From Streptomyces flaveus (GTDB taxonomy: Bacteria; Actinomycetota; Actinomycetes; Streptomycetales; Streptomycetaceae), in assembly GCF_014647675.1 (NCBI RefSeq), contig NZ_BMPQ01000009.1, forward strand, positions 219,198 to 283,197: 64,000 nucleotides of DNA. Reading direction: 5' to 3'. Under the pieces are notes generated by a model. The model saw only the letters and a program-made list of their open reading frames with translations, was not told the origin of the DNA and did not search any database. Positions 41,258 to 50,131 of this stretch are shown in pieces. A program made the translations under genes and the position numbers. The first letter of the stretch is position 1. Each line of letters opens with the position of its first letter.

Positions 41258-41568
41258 GACTCCAGCGTCCCGGCGGGCGCCGGCGCCGACATCGGGGACG
41301 GCCCCCAGCCGCCCCCCACTCAACTCCTCATGGTTCCTCAGGGATTTCCCCTACAAGTTCAGCAGACCAACCGCGAGGCGGAGCGCGCAGCCGCACCAGA
41401 TACGCCAGAAATCCGCCACGCTGGTGCGAGCCGCCTGTCACGGGCGGCTCGCACCTGCTGCCTACCGGCGTGCGTGCGAGCCGTTCGTGGTGTCCGGCGT
41501 GCCATCACCATGACGCCCGCGCTGATCGTCCTCTCCCTCGGAGTGTCTCCGAAGGCCACAGCAGCTCG
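41258..41568. other. Gap between toxin gene and multicopper oxidase
   Basis: About 310 bases with no supported gene. It holds the hairpin at 41423-41455 and presumably the promoter of the multicopper oxidase. Confidence 0.5.
41423..41455 (-). terminator. Hairpin downstream of the toxin/antitoxin pair
   Basis: GGTGCGAGCCGCC (41423-41435) and its exact complement (41443-41455) flank a 7-base loop. It lies downstream of the minus-strand toxin gene and before the multicopper oxidase, so it probably separates the two transcripts. Confidence 0.7.
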
Positions 41569-41952
41569 TCAAAGTCTCCAGGAGCGCAGCTGCTCGGCGA
41601 CCGCGTGGACGCTGAAACGGGTGTCGCGGATCTTGCGTACGAGATCGGACAGGGCGCCGTAGGGAGGGTCTATGCCCTCACCGGACTGGTCCATGTACTG
41701 CGCGGTGACGAACGCCGCGAACAGGCTGTTGCGGTGCGGGAGCGGTTCGAGGCGGACGAGGGTGTGCATCAGCGCGGCCGCGCGCCATGCGGCATCCGGG
41801 TCGGAGGTTTCGAGGGTCGGCAGTCTGGTCTTGTGCCGTGCGACGGCCGCTACGAGCGCGGAGTAGTCCGAGACCGTCATGTCCTCGTGTCCGAGGGCGG
41901 TTTCCTGGACATCCAGGAGCCAGGGGACGTCGATGTAGGGGACGGGCGGCAT
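41569..41952 (-). CDS. Fic/DOC-like toxin component
   Basis: 127 residues from ATG 41952, overlapping the antitoxin stop. The protein (YIDVPWLLDVQETALG, AALMHTLVRLEPLPHRNSLFAAFVTAQYMD, GIDPPYGALSDLV) matches Streptomyces Fic-family toxin components. The Fic loop HPFxDGNKR is degenerate here (PHRNSLFAAF), with the histidine kept and the GNK lost. AMP-transfer activity is therefore doubtful and it may act on a different substrate or be inactive. Confidence 0.75.
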   Translation of the reverse strand: MPPVPYIDVPWLLDVQETALGHEDMTVSDYSALVAAVARHKTRLPTLETSDPDAAWRAAALMHTLVRLEPLPHRNSLFAAFVTAQYMDQSGEGIDPPYGALSDLVRKIRDTRFSVHAVAEQLRSWRL

Positions 41953-42188
41953 CAGGCGGCTGCGGCCCCGTCGCGTTCGGAGGGCGGCACCTCGTCGGGG
42001 AAGGCCGCGTCGAACTCGCCGCGCAGCCTGTCGGCCCACACGGTGGCGCCGGTGACGAACCGCTGGCGCTGCATCTCGCGTACGCCGAGGTCGTGCAGGT
42101 ACTGCTTGAGGCTCTTGCCTTCAGCCGCGGCGGCCGCGCGCACGCCTTCCAGTTCCTCGTCGGTGAAGGACACGTTCAGGGATGGCAT
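41952..42188 (-). CDS. Antitoxin of the Fic-type pair
   Basis: 78 residues from ATG 42188 (42194 is an alternative start). Ribbon-helix-helix-like N-terminus MPSLNVSFTDEELEGVRAAAA, then KSLKQYLHDLGVREMQ and an acidic tail. It overlaps the toxin gene by ATGA, the classic order antitoxin then toxin. It is expected to bind the toxin and repress its own promoter. Confidence 0.77.
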   Translation of the reverse strand: MPSLNVSFTDEELEGVRAAAAAEGKSLKQYLHDLGVREMQRQRFVTGATVWADRLRGEFDAAFPDEVPPSERDGAAAA

Positions 42189-42293
42189 ACCCATGATGGT
42201 ACCTAGTTGGTGCCTGCCCTGCGAGGCCTTCGGCTCACGCTCCCGTCCGAGCCATGCCGCGCTGCGTCGGTCACCCTGCCGCGGCGGCTCGGA

Positions 42294-42671
42294 TCAGTCG
42301 CCCTTCGCCGCGTTCTCCCTGTTCAGGTAGTTGTAGACGGTGAAGCGGCTCACTCCGAGGGCGCTCGCTACGGTTTCCACGCCGTGCCGTACGGAGAACG
42401 CTCCGCGTGCCTCGAGTATCCGTACGATCTCCTGCTTGGCCTTGCGGTCGAGCTCGGCCAGCGGCTTGCCCTGCTTGCGCTCCAGTGCCGTGAGGATGTG
42501 GTCCAGGGAGTCGGCGAGTTGCGGCAGGCGTACGGCGACGATGTCGGCGCCCTCCCAGGTGAGTACGACATCGTCCTCGCCGGCCTGGTCCGGCGGGAGC
42601 ATCTCGCCGCCCATGGCGTCGACCAGTGGCTTCACGGCCGTGATGAAGGGCTCGTCCCCGGTGCCGGTCAC
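42294..42671 (-). CDS. Helix-turn-helix regulator
   Basis: 125 residues. N-terminal half is a small sensing module (VLTWEGADIVAVRLPQLADSLDHIL). The C-terminal GVETVASALGVSRFTVYNYLNRE is a Fis/YheO-like helix-turn-helix. It overlaps the thiamine-binding-like gene by ATGA. Target unknown; the purine operon 2.7 kb away is one candidate. Confidence 0.85.
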   Translation of the reverse strand: MTGTGDEPFITAVKPLVDAMGGEMLPPDQAGEDDVVLTWEGADIVAVRLPQLADSLDHILTALERKQGKPLAELDRKAKQEIVRILEARGAFSVRHGVETVASALGVSRFTVYNYLNRENAAKGD

Positions 42672-42919
42672 GCCTCGTCCTCCGCGATCACGTTGAACTG
42701 CAGCGAGATCCGGGTGGCGCCGGACTCGAGGGTCTTGCGCAGCAGGGCGTCCACGGCGGTGAGCACGGCGTCGGCGCTGCCCTCCGCGGTGTTGCCGAAC
42801 GGGCCGACGTCCACCGCGTCCAGCTCTGCCGCCTCGATGACCTCGCGGGCTACCAGCGCGTGCGGCGGCGCCTCGTCGAGGTCGAAGGGCTCGGTCGTGA
42901 ACTCCACTCTCAATCGCAC
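42668..42919 (-). CDS. MTH1187/YkoF-like thiamine-binding protein
   Basis: 83 residues. VDVGPFGNTAEGSADAVLTAV and LESGATRISLQFNV follow the pattern of the small MTH1187 family, whose ferredoxin-like subunits bind thiamine or a similar ligand. It is co-translated with the helix-turn-helix gene, so it may deliver or sense the ligand for that regulator. Inferred from pattern only. Confidence 0.65.
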   Translation of the reverse strand: MRLRVEFTTEPFDLDEAPPHALVAREVIEAAELDAVDVGPFGNTAEGSADAVLTAVDALLRKTLESGATRISLQFNVIAEDEA

Positions 42920-42989
42920 GCGCTCAACCTAACGCGCACGGGGCGGCCACGGGGCGCCGCGCCAGGATCGGGCTCCGCCCGCTGCCGGT

Positions 42990-44666
42990 TCACGGGCGGG
43001 GGCAGGTGGTCCGGTCCGGCTCCTGGTAGGTGCGGTAGAGCGGCGATCTGCTGAGGCGCTCCTTCGGGAAGGTCACCACGGGTACCGGTTTGCACACGGG
43101 CCACAGCCCGGTCGCCGCCTCGTGCCGGGCGCGCTCGTCCGTCCCCATGCTCTCGTCCGCGAAGGTGAAGACGCCGCTCGCGCCCGGTACGCAGCCCGCG
43201 GCGCACTGTGCGAGGGGGCTGCCGCGGCGCAGTTCGTCGTAGACGTCGTTGTGGTCCACGGACTCGATGCCGCTGTCCTGGGCCGCGGCCACGGCGGTGC
43301 CCACGGCGGTGAGGGCGTCGTGGTGCATCACGGCGTAGCCGTCGCTGAGGGCGTCGGGCTGCTCCTTGCCGTTCTTGCCGAAGTACTGGTCGTAGGAGTC
43401 GGCGAAGGGCCCGAAGGCCTTGGGGACCTGGTCGTCGCCGCTGCTGGCGGCGCGCCAGCGGGGTGCGTCCACGGCGGCGGCGGTCACGATCTCGATGTTG
43501 TTCCGCTCGGCGATCCGGCGCATCGCGGCGGTCTCGGTGACCGGGTCGCGGCCCGTGCTGACGCGCAGGATGCGCATCGGCTCGTCGTCCGGGTCGCTGT
43601 CGCAGGAGCGCGTCTGGTCGATGGTCTCCAGGAAGGGCGGCAGGTCCGCGTCGCGGCCGGCCAGGAACACCGTCCGGGCGCCGACCGCGCACATCGCGGA
43701 CACCGCCCGCCGGAAGATCTGCGGCTCGCCCTCCTCCGCGGGGCCCTTGATGCCCTGGTACGTCTCGGTCCGCCGTTGCACCTCGTCGTCGGTGATGCCG
43801 TACTGGGCGCCGAACTCCTGGCGGAAGACACGGCGCAGGTTGGCGACGTAGTTGTCGTCCCGCTCGTCGGCGATCATGAACGTGTCCTCGCGGTTCACCT
43901 TGTTCGCGCTCACATGGCGCTTGAGGGCGTCGACGAGCTGGTCGGTGGAGGGCGAGACCTTGAAGAGAAAAGGGTGTTCCATGTCGCGGGAGCTGAGCAC
44001 CGCGCTGACGGCCGGGACCTTCGCGCGCCCGATGCCCTTCCGTACGGTGTCGAGCGTGTGGGCGTCGCTGTTGGGCAGACCGATGGCCGCGACGAGGGGA
44101 GCCTTGTCACCGCGGCGGGAGGACAGCTCATCGGTCACGGTCTGCCAGTGGCTCAGGTCCTCGCCGACATTGGCGAAGAGGAGCTGGATGGCGGTGTCGC
44201 GGGTGGCGGGCCCGTGGTTGTGGCCGCGCTGGGCGAGGTAGGCGCCCTGGAGGGAGTGCCGGATCAGCTCTTTCGACATGGCCGCGCCTGGAGTGCTGGA
44301 GGTGTACGGCATGACGACGGCGACGCTCACCACGGGCTTGCCCGATTTCCGTGCCCCTTCCCGTGCGGCCTCGTTCTCGGCCTCGATCCGGCCCATGACG
44401 TCGGCGAGGTCCGGGTCGAAGGCGTACGCCGCGGCCGTGACGCCGATGCACTCCTCGCCGGCGTCGCTCGTCACGCGCCGCAGCTCCTGGTTCTCGGTGC
44501 AGTAGTCGCGGTGGTCCCGGTAGGTGTCCAGACCCCACCAGGCACCGGCCCCCACCAGCGCGGAGACCACCACCCACAGGGCCGCCACATCGATCAGGCC
44601 GAGTACCCGGAAGCGCAGCCGGCTCGGCAGCCAGACCCAGTTCCGGCGGTCCGTACGGCTGCTCAT
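42990..44666 (-). CDS. Membrane-anchored solute-binding-protein-like module
   Basis: 558 residues from ATG 44666, overlapping the NTPase stop (ATGA). One N-terminal transmembrane helix (LGLIDVAALWVVVSALVGAGAWW, about 22-45) is followed by a type 1 periplasmic-binding fold like branched-chain amino acid receptors: VVSVAVVMPYTSS, LLFANVGED, PLVAAIGLPNS, VPAVSAVLSSRDM, FMIADERDDNYVANLRRVF, ARTVFLAGRDAD and SDGYAVMHHDALTAV. Unlike transport receptors it has no lipobox and no permease neighbours; it is attached by a helix and encoded with a large P-loop protein. It looks like an extracellular sensor. I do not recognise a characterised system. Confidence 0.8.
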   Translation of the reverse strand: MSSRTDRRNWVWLPSRLRFRVLGLIDVAALWVVVSALVGAGAWWGLDTYRDHRDYCTENQELRRVTSDAGEECIGVTAAAYAFDPDLADVMGRIEAENEAAREGARKSGKPVVSVAVVMPYTSSTPGAAMSKELIRHSLQGAYLAQRGHNHGPATRDTAIQLLFANVGEDLSHWQTVTDELSSRRGDKAPLVAAIGLPNSDAHTLDTVRKGIGRAKVPAVSAVLSSRDMEHPFLFKVSPSTDQLVDALKRHVSANKVNREDTFMIADERDDNYVANLRRVFRQEFGAQYGITDDEVQRRTETYQGIKGPAEEGEPQIFRRAVSAMCAVGARTVFLAGRDADLPPFLETIDQTRSCDSDPDDEPMRILRVSTGRDPVTETAAMRRIAERNNIEIVTAAAVDAPRWRAASSGDDQVPKAFGPFADSYDQYFGKNGKEQPDALSDGYAVMHHDALTAVGTAVAAAQDSGIESVDHNDVYDELRRGSPLAQCAAGCVPGASGVFTFADESMGTDERARHEAATGLWPVCKPVPVVTFPKERLSRSPLYRTYQEPDRTTCPRP

Positions 44667-46936
44667 CGCGTCCCTCCCGTTCGCGGCTGGTCGCCCTGCC
44701 AGTGGCGTTCGAGGGGCCAGTCCTCGCCGTCCTTCACGGCGCGCGGCCAGCGGATGGCGGCCTGGGCCAGGACCGCGCGGCCGGTCAGATGCTGGGCGGA
44801 GAGGAAGGACAGGTCCTGGCCTATCCGGTCGACCAACGTCCGGTCCGCCTCGGCCAGTTCGTCGGCCGCGTACCACAGGGCGTGCAGGAGCCGGTTGACG
44901 GCCTGCTTCTCCAGGCCCACTTCCGGGTCCGCCTGGAGTTGCAGCCGGTCGCGGCGCCCCTTGCCGACCTCCTGGCACTGCTCGAACCAGATGTCGCCCG
45001 GCGGGCGTGGCGCATGGGCCACGGTGCGCAGGATGTGCAGCCAGTCGACCGCGTCGCCGTCGTCCCTGAGGAACTCCGCGTGCAGCCAGTCGACGACCTC
45101 CTGTGCCTCTCCCCCGGCGAGCCGGTGCCACAGAAAGCGGGACCGCTCGGCCCTTTCCGCCTGCCCCGAGCGGCCTTCGGCCCGCCGCCGGTGGTGCTCG
45201 GCGAGCAGGGCGTGCGCACTGAACCAGTCCACCCCGCTGCCGCCGCGCCCGCTGCGCATCTGATGCACCAGCAGGGCGCGCAGGAACCGGTCCGTGATGA
45301 ACGGCCGACTGCCCGTTCCCCGGGACCAGCGCTCCCGCTCCAGCTGGGCGGCGGCGCCGTCGGCCGCTGGCAGGCCGTCGATCCGGCGCGGCACCCACCG
45401 CTCGGCCAGTTGCTCGGCCGCCTCCCGGTCCCAGGCCAGGGAGAACAGGCACAGCTCGTCGTGGTTCTCGCTGCCGACCAGGGTGTTGAGCAGCCGCCAG
45501 ATGACGGATTCGCCGACGCCGTCGGGATGGGTCAGATCGAGGAGTTCCTCGGCGGTCACCCACCCCTCGGTGCCTGCCTTGCGCACCACGGCGTCGCACA
45601 GGCGGCGGGCTCCCATGGGGTGGCCGCGGGTCAGATCGTGTACGGCGGTGGCAATGTACGGGTCGAAGGAGGCCTGCTCGTCGCGCTTCAGCATCCGCTC
45701 CACGTGCTCCGTGTCGAGCGGTGGAAGCGGCAGGACCAGTACGCCCGCCGAGGGAGCGGTGCCGCTGCGGGTCCACCGGGAGTTCGTGCCGACTTCGTGC
45801 AGGGAGCGGTAGGTGGCCTGCGGGTAGGGGTCGTTCTCCTCGTCGGGGGTGTCGTCCCGGGTGGCCGGGTTGTCGTCGCCGCGCAGTTCGGTTGCGATCA
45901 CGACCAGCTGGTCGCGGGTTTCACGGCTCTGCCGCGCCCGTTGCTCCAGGAGCAGTTCGAGGAAGTCGCGGCCGATGTCGGTGTGCACGTTGTCGAGGAG
46001 GAGCAGCGGACGCGGGGCACGGTTCGCCCGCCGGAAGGGCCCGTAGCGCACATCCGCGAGGAACGCGGCCATCAGCATGCGCTCGACGCCACGCCTGAAC
46101 CCGCGGCCCTGGTGGAACTCCCGGCAGAGCCGGGCCACGGCCCCCGCACGCTCCGCGGCCGGCACCGGACGCGCATGCGCGTCCGCGCCCGGCGGCAGTC
46201 CGCGCAGCCGGTTGTCGGCCTCTCTGCGATAGCTCTCGTACCAGCCGACCAACTGGCGGGAGGCGAGTCTGCGCGAGCGCCATCGGTACTGCCTGCCCAG
46301 ATACGTACGCACCGCCGCCTCGGGAAACGCCGCGGGGTCCGGTGTGACACCGTCCGGGGGAACGGACAGCGCCGGGCGGAAGAGCGTGTCCCAGGTGGGC
46401 GGCGGGCCCTCACCCGGCGACTGCCCCATCAGAGCGGCCGCGTGCCGGTCGGCCACCCGCAGTTCGTCGTCGTTGCCGGGGCGCCGGGCGGACACCACGG
46501 CGAGCAGCCCGGCGGTGGTCCGGGGAAAGCGGAGCCGCCCGAACCCGGCGACGGGACGCGACAGTTGGGTGACGAGCTCGACCAGGACCTCCACCGCGTG
46601 GGAGTTGTTGGAGATCTCCGGGCCGACCCTGACCCGCTCCTCCAGTGCCGCGCAGTTGATCCGCGCGAACGGCACGCGCGGCCCCGGCCAAGGCCCGGCG
46701 TCAGGCGCGTAGGCCTCCTTGAGATCGTCCAGCAGGGCACTCTTGCCGGTGCCGTGCCGCCCGCTGAGCAGCACCACCGGCAGATCCTCGGCGAACTCGT
46801 GGCGTGGCCGTCTGCGGTGCTGGTCGCGTTCGAGGCCGACCAGGCGCGGCACCAGCTGCCGCAGCAGGGGCTGACGTGCGTACGCCTCCGGAATCTGGCC
46901 CTCGGACACGAGGGCGGGGCCTGCGGGATCGCTCAT
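44663..46936 (-). CDS. Large P-loop NTPase of unknown system
   Basis: 757 residues. Walker A is GRHGTGKS (59-66) and a Walker B-like LLLLDNVH lies in the middle of the N-terminal half; helical, arginine-rich regions follow as in STAND/AAA-like signalling ATPases. There is no transmembrane segment, so it is cytosolic. It starts inside the stop of the gene before it and ends inside the start of the binding-protein gene, so the three proteins are made in fixed ratio. The C-terminal 300 residues (ELCLFSLAWDREAAEQLAE onward) have no named domain that I can see. Confidence 0.8.
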   Translation of the reverse strand: MSDPAGPALVSEGQIPEAYARQPLLRQLVPRLVGLERDQHRRRPRHEFAEDLPVVLLSGRHGTGKSALLDDLKEAYAPDAGPWPGPRVPFARINCAALEERVRVGPEISNNSHAVEVLVELVTQLSRPVAGFGRLRFPRTTAGLLAVVSARRPGNDDELRVADRHAAALMGQSPGEGPPPTWDTLFRPALSVPPDGVTPDPAAFPEAAVRTYLGRQYRWRSRRLASRQLVGWYESYRREADNRLRGLPPGADAHARPVPAAERAGAVARLCREFHQGRGFRRGVERMLMAAFLADVRYGPFRRANRAPRPLLLLDNVHTDIGRDFLELLLEQRARQSRETRDQLVVIATELRGDDNPATRDDTPDEENDPYPQATYRSLHEVGTNSRWTRSGTAPSAGVLVLPLPPLDTEHVERMLKRDEQASFDPYIATAVHDLTRGHPMGARRLCDAVVRKAGTEGWVTAEELLDLTHPDGVGESVIWRLLNTLVGSENHDELCLFSLAWDREAAEQLAERWVPRRIDGLPAADGAAAQLERERWSRGTGSRPFITDRFLRALLVHQMRSGRGGSGVDWFSAHALLAEHHRRRAEGRSGQAERAERSRFLWHRLAGGEAQEVVDWLHAEFLRDDGDAVDWLHILRTVAHAPRPPGDIWFEQCQEVGKGRRDRLQLQADPEVGLEKQAVNRLLHALWYAADELAEADRTLVDRIGQDLSFLSAQHLTGRAVLAQAAIRWPRAVKDGEDWPLERHWQGDQPRTGGTR

Positions 46937-47730
46937 CCCAGCCTCAGCATCGACTGGATGATCTCCGAAACCATGCCGGAGGCCATGTCCCTGCCCACCG
47001 ACCTGGACCCCGCCTGTGCCAGGTCACCGCTGTGCTGCAGGAAGCGCTGCAGCATTCCCGGGTCGGGCTCGGCACCGCGCCGTGAGGCGTCGGTCAGAGC
47101 CTCGGCGAGCTCGCGCACCTGCTGCAGTTCGGAGTCGCTCTCCGAAAGGTCGGGCCGGGACGCCTGCACCAGCTGGGCGAGCTGCTCGAAGGACAGGAAC
47201 ACTCCGGCGCCCTGTTCGGTGACGCCGACGCGCACCGGAGTGGGCAGGCTCAGGTGGTCCTTGGCGTACTCCAGGTCCTCGAAGGCGAGTTGCCGGCCGC
47301 AGTAGAAGGCCTCCCTCGTCCAGAGGAAGGCCTCGGCGTTCGACTCGCCGCTCTGATGCTGCCCGGCCCGGTCCCACCAGGCGAACAGGGCCGCCTTGGC
47401 GTACCGGCGCCGGGTGTCCCGGTCGGCGTACGCCTCGTCCCAGGCCCGCACCTCCGCGAGCCCGGCGCCGGTCGGGCTGACCAGCGGCGGCACGGCACCG
47501 GAGTCGTTGTGCACAGCGATCCAGCCGAGCGCGGCAAGGCGTTCCACGATGCCCTCGACCAGCTCCAGGCTGCACCGCTCATGGTGTGCGTACTCGTCGC
47601 TGGCCACGCGCCGGCCGGCGACGCCGCCGCTCTTTTCGGCCAGCCAGAGGAGAAAACGCGCGGATGCGGCCCCCGTGTCGTCGTACACGGGAGAGAGGCC
47701 ATCCGTAGGCACCGCCCGGGATCCGATCAT
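46933..47730 (-). CDS. Winged-helix-like first protein of the NTPase operon
   Basis: 265 residues from ATG 47730 (ATG 47760 is possible). The first 100 residues (FLLWLAEKSGGV, HHERCSLELVEGIVERLAALGWIAV, GAVPPLVSPTGAGLAEV) look like a winged-helix domain with a wing ending in a proline-rich turn. The C-terminal half is helical and ends in SEIIQSMLRLG. Its stop overlaps the NTPase start (ATGA). It may be the DNA-binding or adaptor part of the system. Function not recognised. Confidence 0.7.
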   Translation of the reverse strand: MIGSRAVPTDGLSPVYDDTGAASARFLLWLAEKSGGVAGRRVASDEYAHHERCSLELVEGIVERLAALGWIAVHNDSGAVPPLVSPTGAGLAEVRAWDEAYADRDTRRRYAKAALFAWWDRAGQHQSGESNAEAFLWTREAFYCGRQLAFEDLEYAKDHLSLPTPVRVGVTEQGAGVFLSFEQLAQLVQASRPDLSESDSELQQVRELAEALTDASRRGAEPDPGMLQRFLQHSGDLAQAGSRSVGRDMASGMVSEIIQSMLRLG

Positions 47731-47786
47731 CGCCCGCCCCCCAACTCCCCTGACCACCATGCGCGTTCGCCTTCCCCGAACAGCGA

Positions 47787-47802
47787 TGTCACACACGTGA
47801 CA
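47787..47802. promoter_or_regulatory. Inverted repeat in the NTPase operon/sigma factor divergent promoter
   Basis: TGTCACACACGTGACA has 6-bp arms and a 4-base centre, 57-72 bases upstream of the minus-strand operon start and 166 bases before the sigma factor. It is a plausible operator for either gene set. Confidence 0.5.
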
Positions 47803-47967
47803 CTTGAGCTTCCTTCACACGGGCGTGCAGCTCACGGTCCACCGACCGGTGACAGCACGGACTCGATGGCACCCTCCCCCTCCACAACCCCGACTACCGG
47901 GCGGTAATGTCGCCACCCGCCGGACGGCAGACGACACGAAACCGGCAGGTGAGCGTGAAGGGGCCCC

Positions 47968-49047
47968 ATGGCGACGGACATGCCTGCAGAGACCATGCCT
48001 GCGGAAGCCATGCATGCACAGACGTCGGCAGCCGACGACCGTTGGCAGCGCATGTGGAGCCACCGCGAGCATCTGCTCAAGGTGGCCCGGCGCAGGTCCA
48101 TGAGTCTTGAGGACGCCGAGGACGCGGTGCACGAGGCGATGCTGCGCGCAGCGGAGCGCCCGGACCTGGACGACGAGCGGCTCGCGGCCTGGCTGACGAC
48201 GGTGACGATGCGGCTGTGCATCGACCGCTACCGGCAGGTGAACCGCGAGGCCGAGGTCCGTACGAGCCCGACGCTGATCGCACCGGGACCGGTGCCCGTC
48301 GAGGAGGCGGTGTGCGACCGGGCCGAGGCCAGGTGGCTGGCCGTACGCAGCGGTGAGTTGCCCGCGCGCCAGGCGGAGGCGCTGCGGCTGAAGTCCGAGG
48401 ACCTGGACGTCGGTCAGGTCGCCGTGCGGATGGGGCTGAGCTACCGGACCGTCGAGTCGCTGCTGGCCCGGGCCCGGCGGACGCTGCGCAACTCACTGGC
48501 GGCGACCCTCGGGGTCGCGCTGTACCTGCTCGGGCGCGGACGGCCGCACGGGGGCGGCAAGGCGCAGGCCGTGGCGACCGCCTCGACGGCGGCGACCCTG
48601 GCGGTGGTGGCGGGGTTCGTGCTGCCGTACGCGTATGACGGGGACGGGCCGCCTCCGCGGCCCACAGTGTCGGGGCCCGCCGAAGCGCTCCCATCTGACG
48701 GCCCCGTCCGGGAGAGCGCCTCAGACGCGCGCGAGGCGGCCACGGACGCGATGGCGGCTCCCGAGCCCGGGGCATCCCCGTCGGCCGACGACCGATCGCT
48801 CCTCCCCCTGTCCGTGCCGCCCTTGCCGGAAGTCTCGCTGCCGGAACTGTCCGCCCCGGAGGTGCCACAGCTGCCACACGCACCTCAGCTGCCATCGGTA
48901 CCGAGCGCGCCCGACGCCCCGGACCTGCCGGACACCAAGTCCCTGCGCCGCGCCGAGCCCATCTCCGAGGCGACCCCAGACACTCCGTCCGCACCGGCTG
49001 CCACGCCCACCCCCAGCGACGTACCCTCCCCGAGCACACTCCCGTAG
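47968..49047 (+). CDS. ECF sigma factor with C-terminal transmembrane and proline-rich region
   Basis: 359 residues from ATG 47968 (GAAGGGG upstream). Sigma region 2 is at about 28-92 (WQRMWSHREHLLKVARRRSM, LAAWLTTVTMRLCIDRYRQ). Region 4 is at 120-178 (LPARQAEALRLKSEDLDVGQ, VAVRMGLSYRTVESLLARAR). After region 4 comes a hydrophobic segment (203-222, TASTAATLAVVAGFVLPYAY) and about 135 residues rich in proline, serine and alanine. One polypeptide therefore seems to combine a sigma factor with a membrane anchor and an outside tail, without a separate anti-sigma gene. It is divergent from the NTPase operon. Confidence 0.85.
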   Translation: MATDMPAETMPAEAMHAQTSAADDRWQRMWSHREHLLKVARRRSMSLEDAEDAVHEAMLRAAERPDLDDERLAAWLTTVTMRLCIDRYRQVNREAEVRTSPTLIAPGPVPVEEAVCDRAEARWLAVRSGELPARQAEALRLKSEDLDVGQVAVRMGLSYRTVESLLARARRTLRNSLAATLGVALYLLGRGRPHGGGKAQAVATASTAATLAVVAGFVLPYAYDGDGPPPRPTVSGPAEALPSDGPVRESASDAREAATDAMAAPEPGASPSADDRSLLPLSVPPLPEVSLPELSAPEVPQLPHAPQLPSVPSAPDAPDLPDTKSLRRAEPISEATPDTPSAPAATPTPSDVPSPSTLP

Positions 49048-49192
49048 CCCCGCCTCCGCACTTCCGCACACGGCCGGTCAGGCTCCCGATCACCCCCGTC
49101 AAAAAAATCCGCACTCATCGCGACGGACCCCCCGCTCTTCCCCGTAGAGCAGATGTCGGAGCTGCTCCACGGCTGGCTGAAGGGTGTACCGG

Positions 49193-50131
49193 ATGGGTGT
49201 CGAGATCTGTGTGGAAGGGCTGACCAAGTCCTTCGGGCAGCAGGTCATCTGGCAGGACGTGTCGCTGACGCTGCCCGCCGGGGAGGTCTCGGTCATGCTC
49301 GGGCCTTCGGGGACGGGCAAGTCGGTGTTTCTCAAGACGCTCGTGGGGCTGTTGAAGCCGGAGCGGGGGTCGGTGCGGATCGCCGGCCGGGACATCACCA
49401 AGCTCCGGGAACACGATCTGTACGAGGTGCGGAAGCTGTTCGGTGTGCTGTTTCAGGACGGCGCGCTGTTCGGGTCGATGAGCCTGTACGACAACATCGC
49501 CTTTCCGCTGCGCGAGCACACCCGTAAGCCGGAGAGCGAGATCCGGCGGATCGTGCTCGAGAAGATGGACATGGTCGGCCTGATAGGCGCCGAGGAGAAG
49601 CTGCCCGGCGAGATATCCGGCGGAATGCGCAAACGGGCCGGGCTGGCGCGGGCCCTGGTCCTCGACCCCGAGATCATCCTCTTCGACGAACCCGACTCGG
49701 GCCTCGACCCCGTCCGCGTGGCCTACCTCAACCAGCTCATCGTCGACCTCAACGCCCAGATCGACGCGACCTTCCTGATCGTCACGCACGACATCGCCTC
49801 GGCCCGCCAGGTGCCGGACAACATCGGGCTGTTGTTCCGCCGCGAGCTGGTCATGTTCGGACCCCGCGAGAAGCTGCTGACCAGCGACGAGCCCGTCGTA
49901 CGGCAGTTCCTGAACGGCCGGATGCAGGGGCCGATCGGCATGGCGGAGGAGAAGGACGCCGCCCAGGTCGAGCAGGAGCTGGCGCAGCTGGACGCCCCCA
50001 CCAAAGCTCCCGGCAGCCAGGCTCTGACTCCCCGCCTGCTGCCGGGTCCAGGCATCTCGCGCCCGCCCCGCTGGCAGGCGATCGCGAGCCGGGAGGCCGA
50101 GTCGCACCGGAAGGAGGTGGCCGACGCATGA
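49193..50131 (+). CDS. Mce-type ABC transporter ATPase (MlaF/Mkl-like)
   Basis: 312 residues from ATG 49193 (AGGG 8 bases upstream; GTG 49184 is an alternative). Walker A GPSGTGKS (37-44), signature ISGGMRKRAGLARAL, Walker B IILFDEPDSGLDPVR and switch VTHDIA are intact. Blocks such as FQDGALFGSMSLYDNIAFPL match the ATPases of mce/Mla lipid importers. It energises the two YrbE permeases that follow; its stop overlaps the first permease start. Confidence 0.95.
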   Translation: MGVEICVEGLTKSFGQQVIWQDVSLTLPAGEVSVMLGPSGTGKSVFLKTLVGLLKPERGSVRIAGRDITKLREHDLYEVRKLFGVLFQDGALFGSMSLYDNIAFPLREHTRKPESEIRRIVLEKMDMVGLIGAEEKLPGEISGGMRKRAGLARALVLDPEIILFDEPDSGLDPVRVAYLNQLIVDLNAQIDATFLIVTHDIASARQVPDNIGLLFRRELVMFGPREKLLTSDEPVVRQFLNGRMQGPIGMAEEKDAAQVEQELAQLDAPTKAPGSQALTPRLLPGPGISRPPRWQAIASREAESHRKEVADA

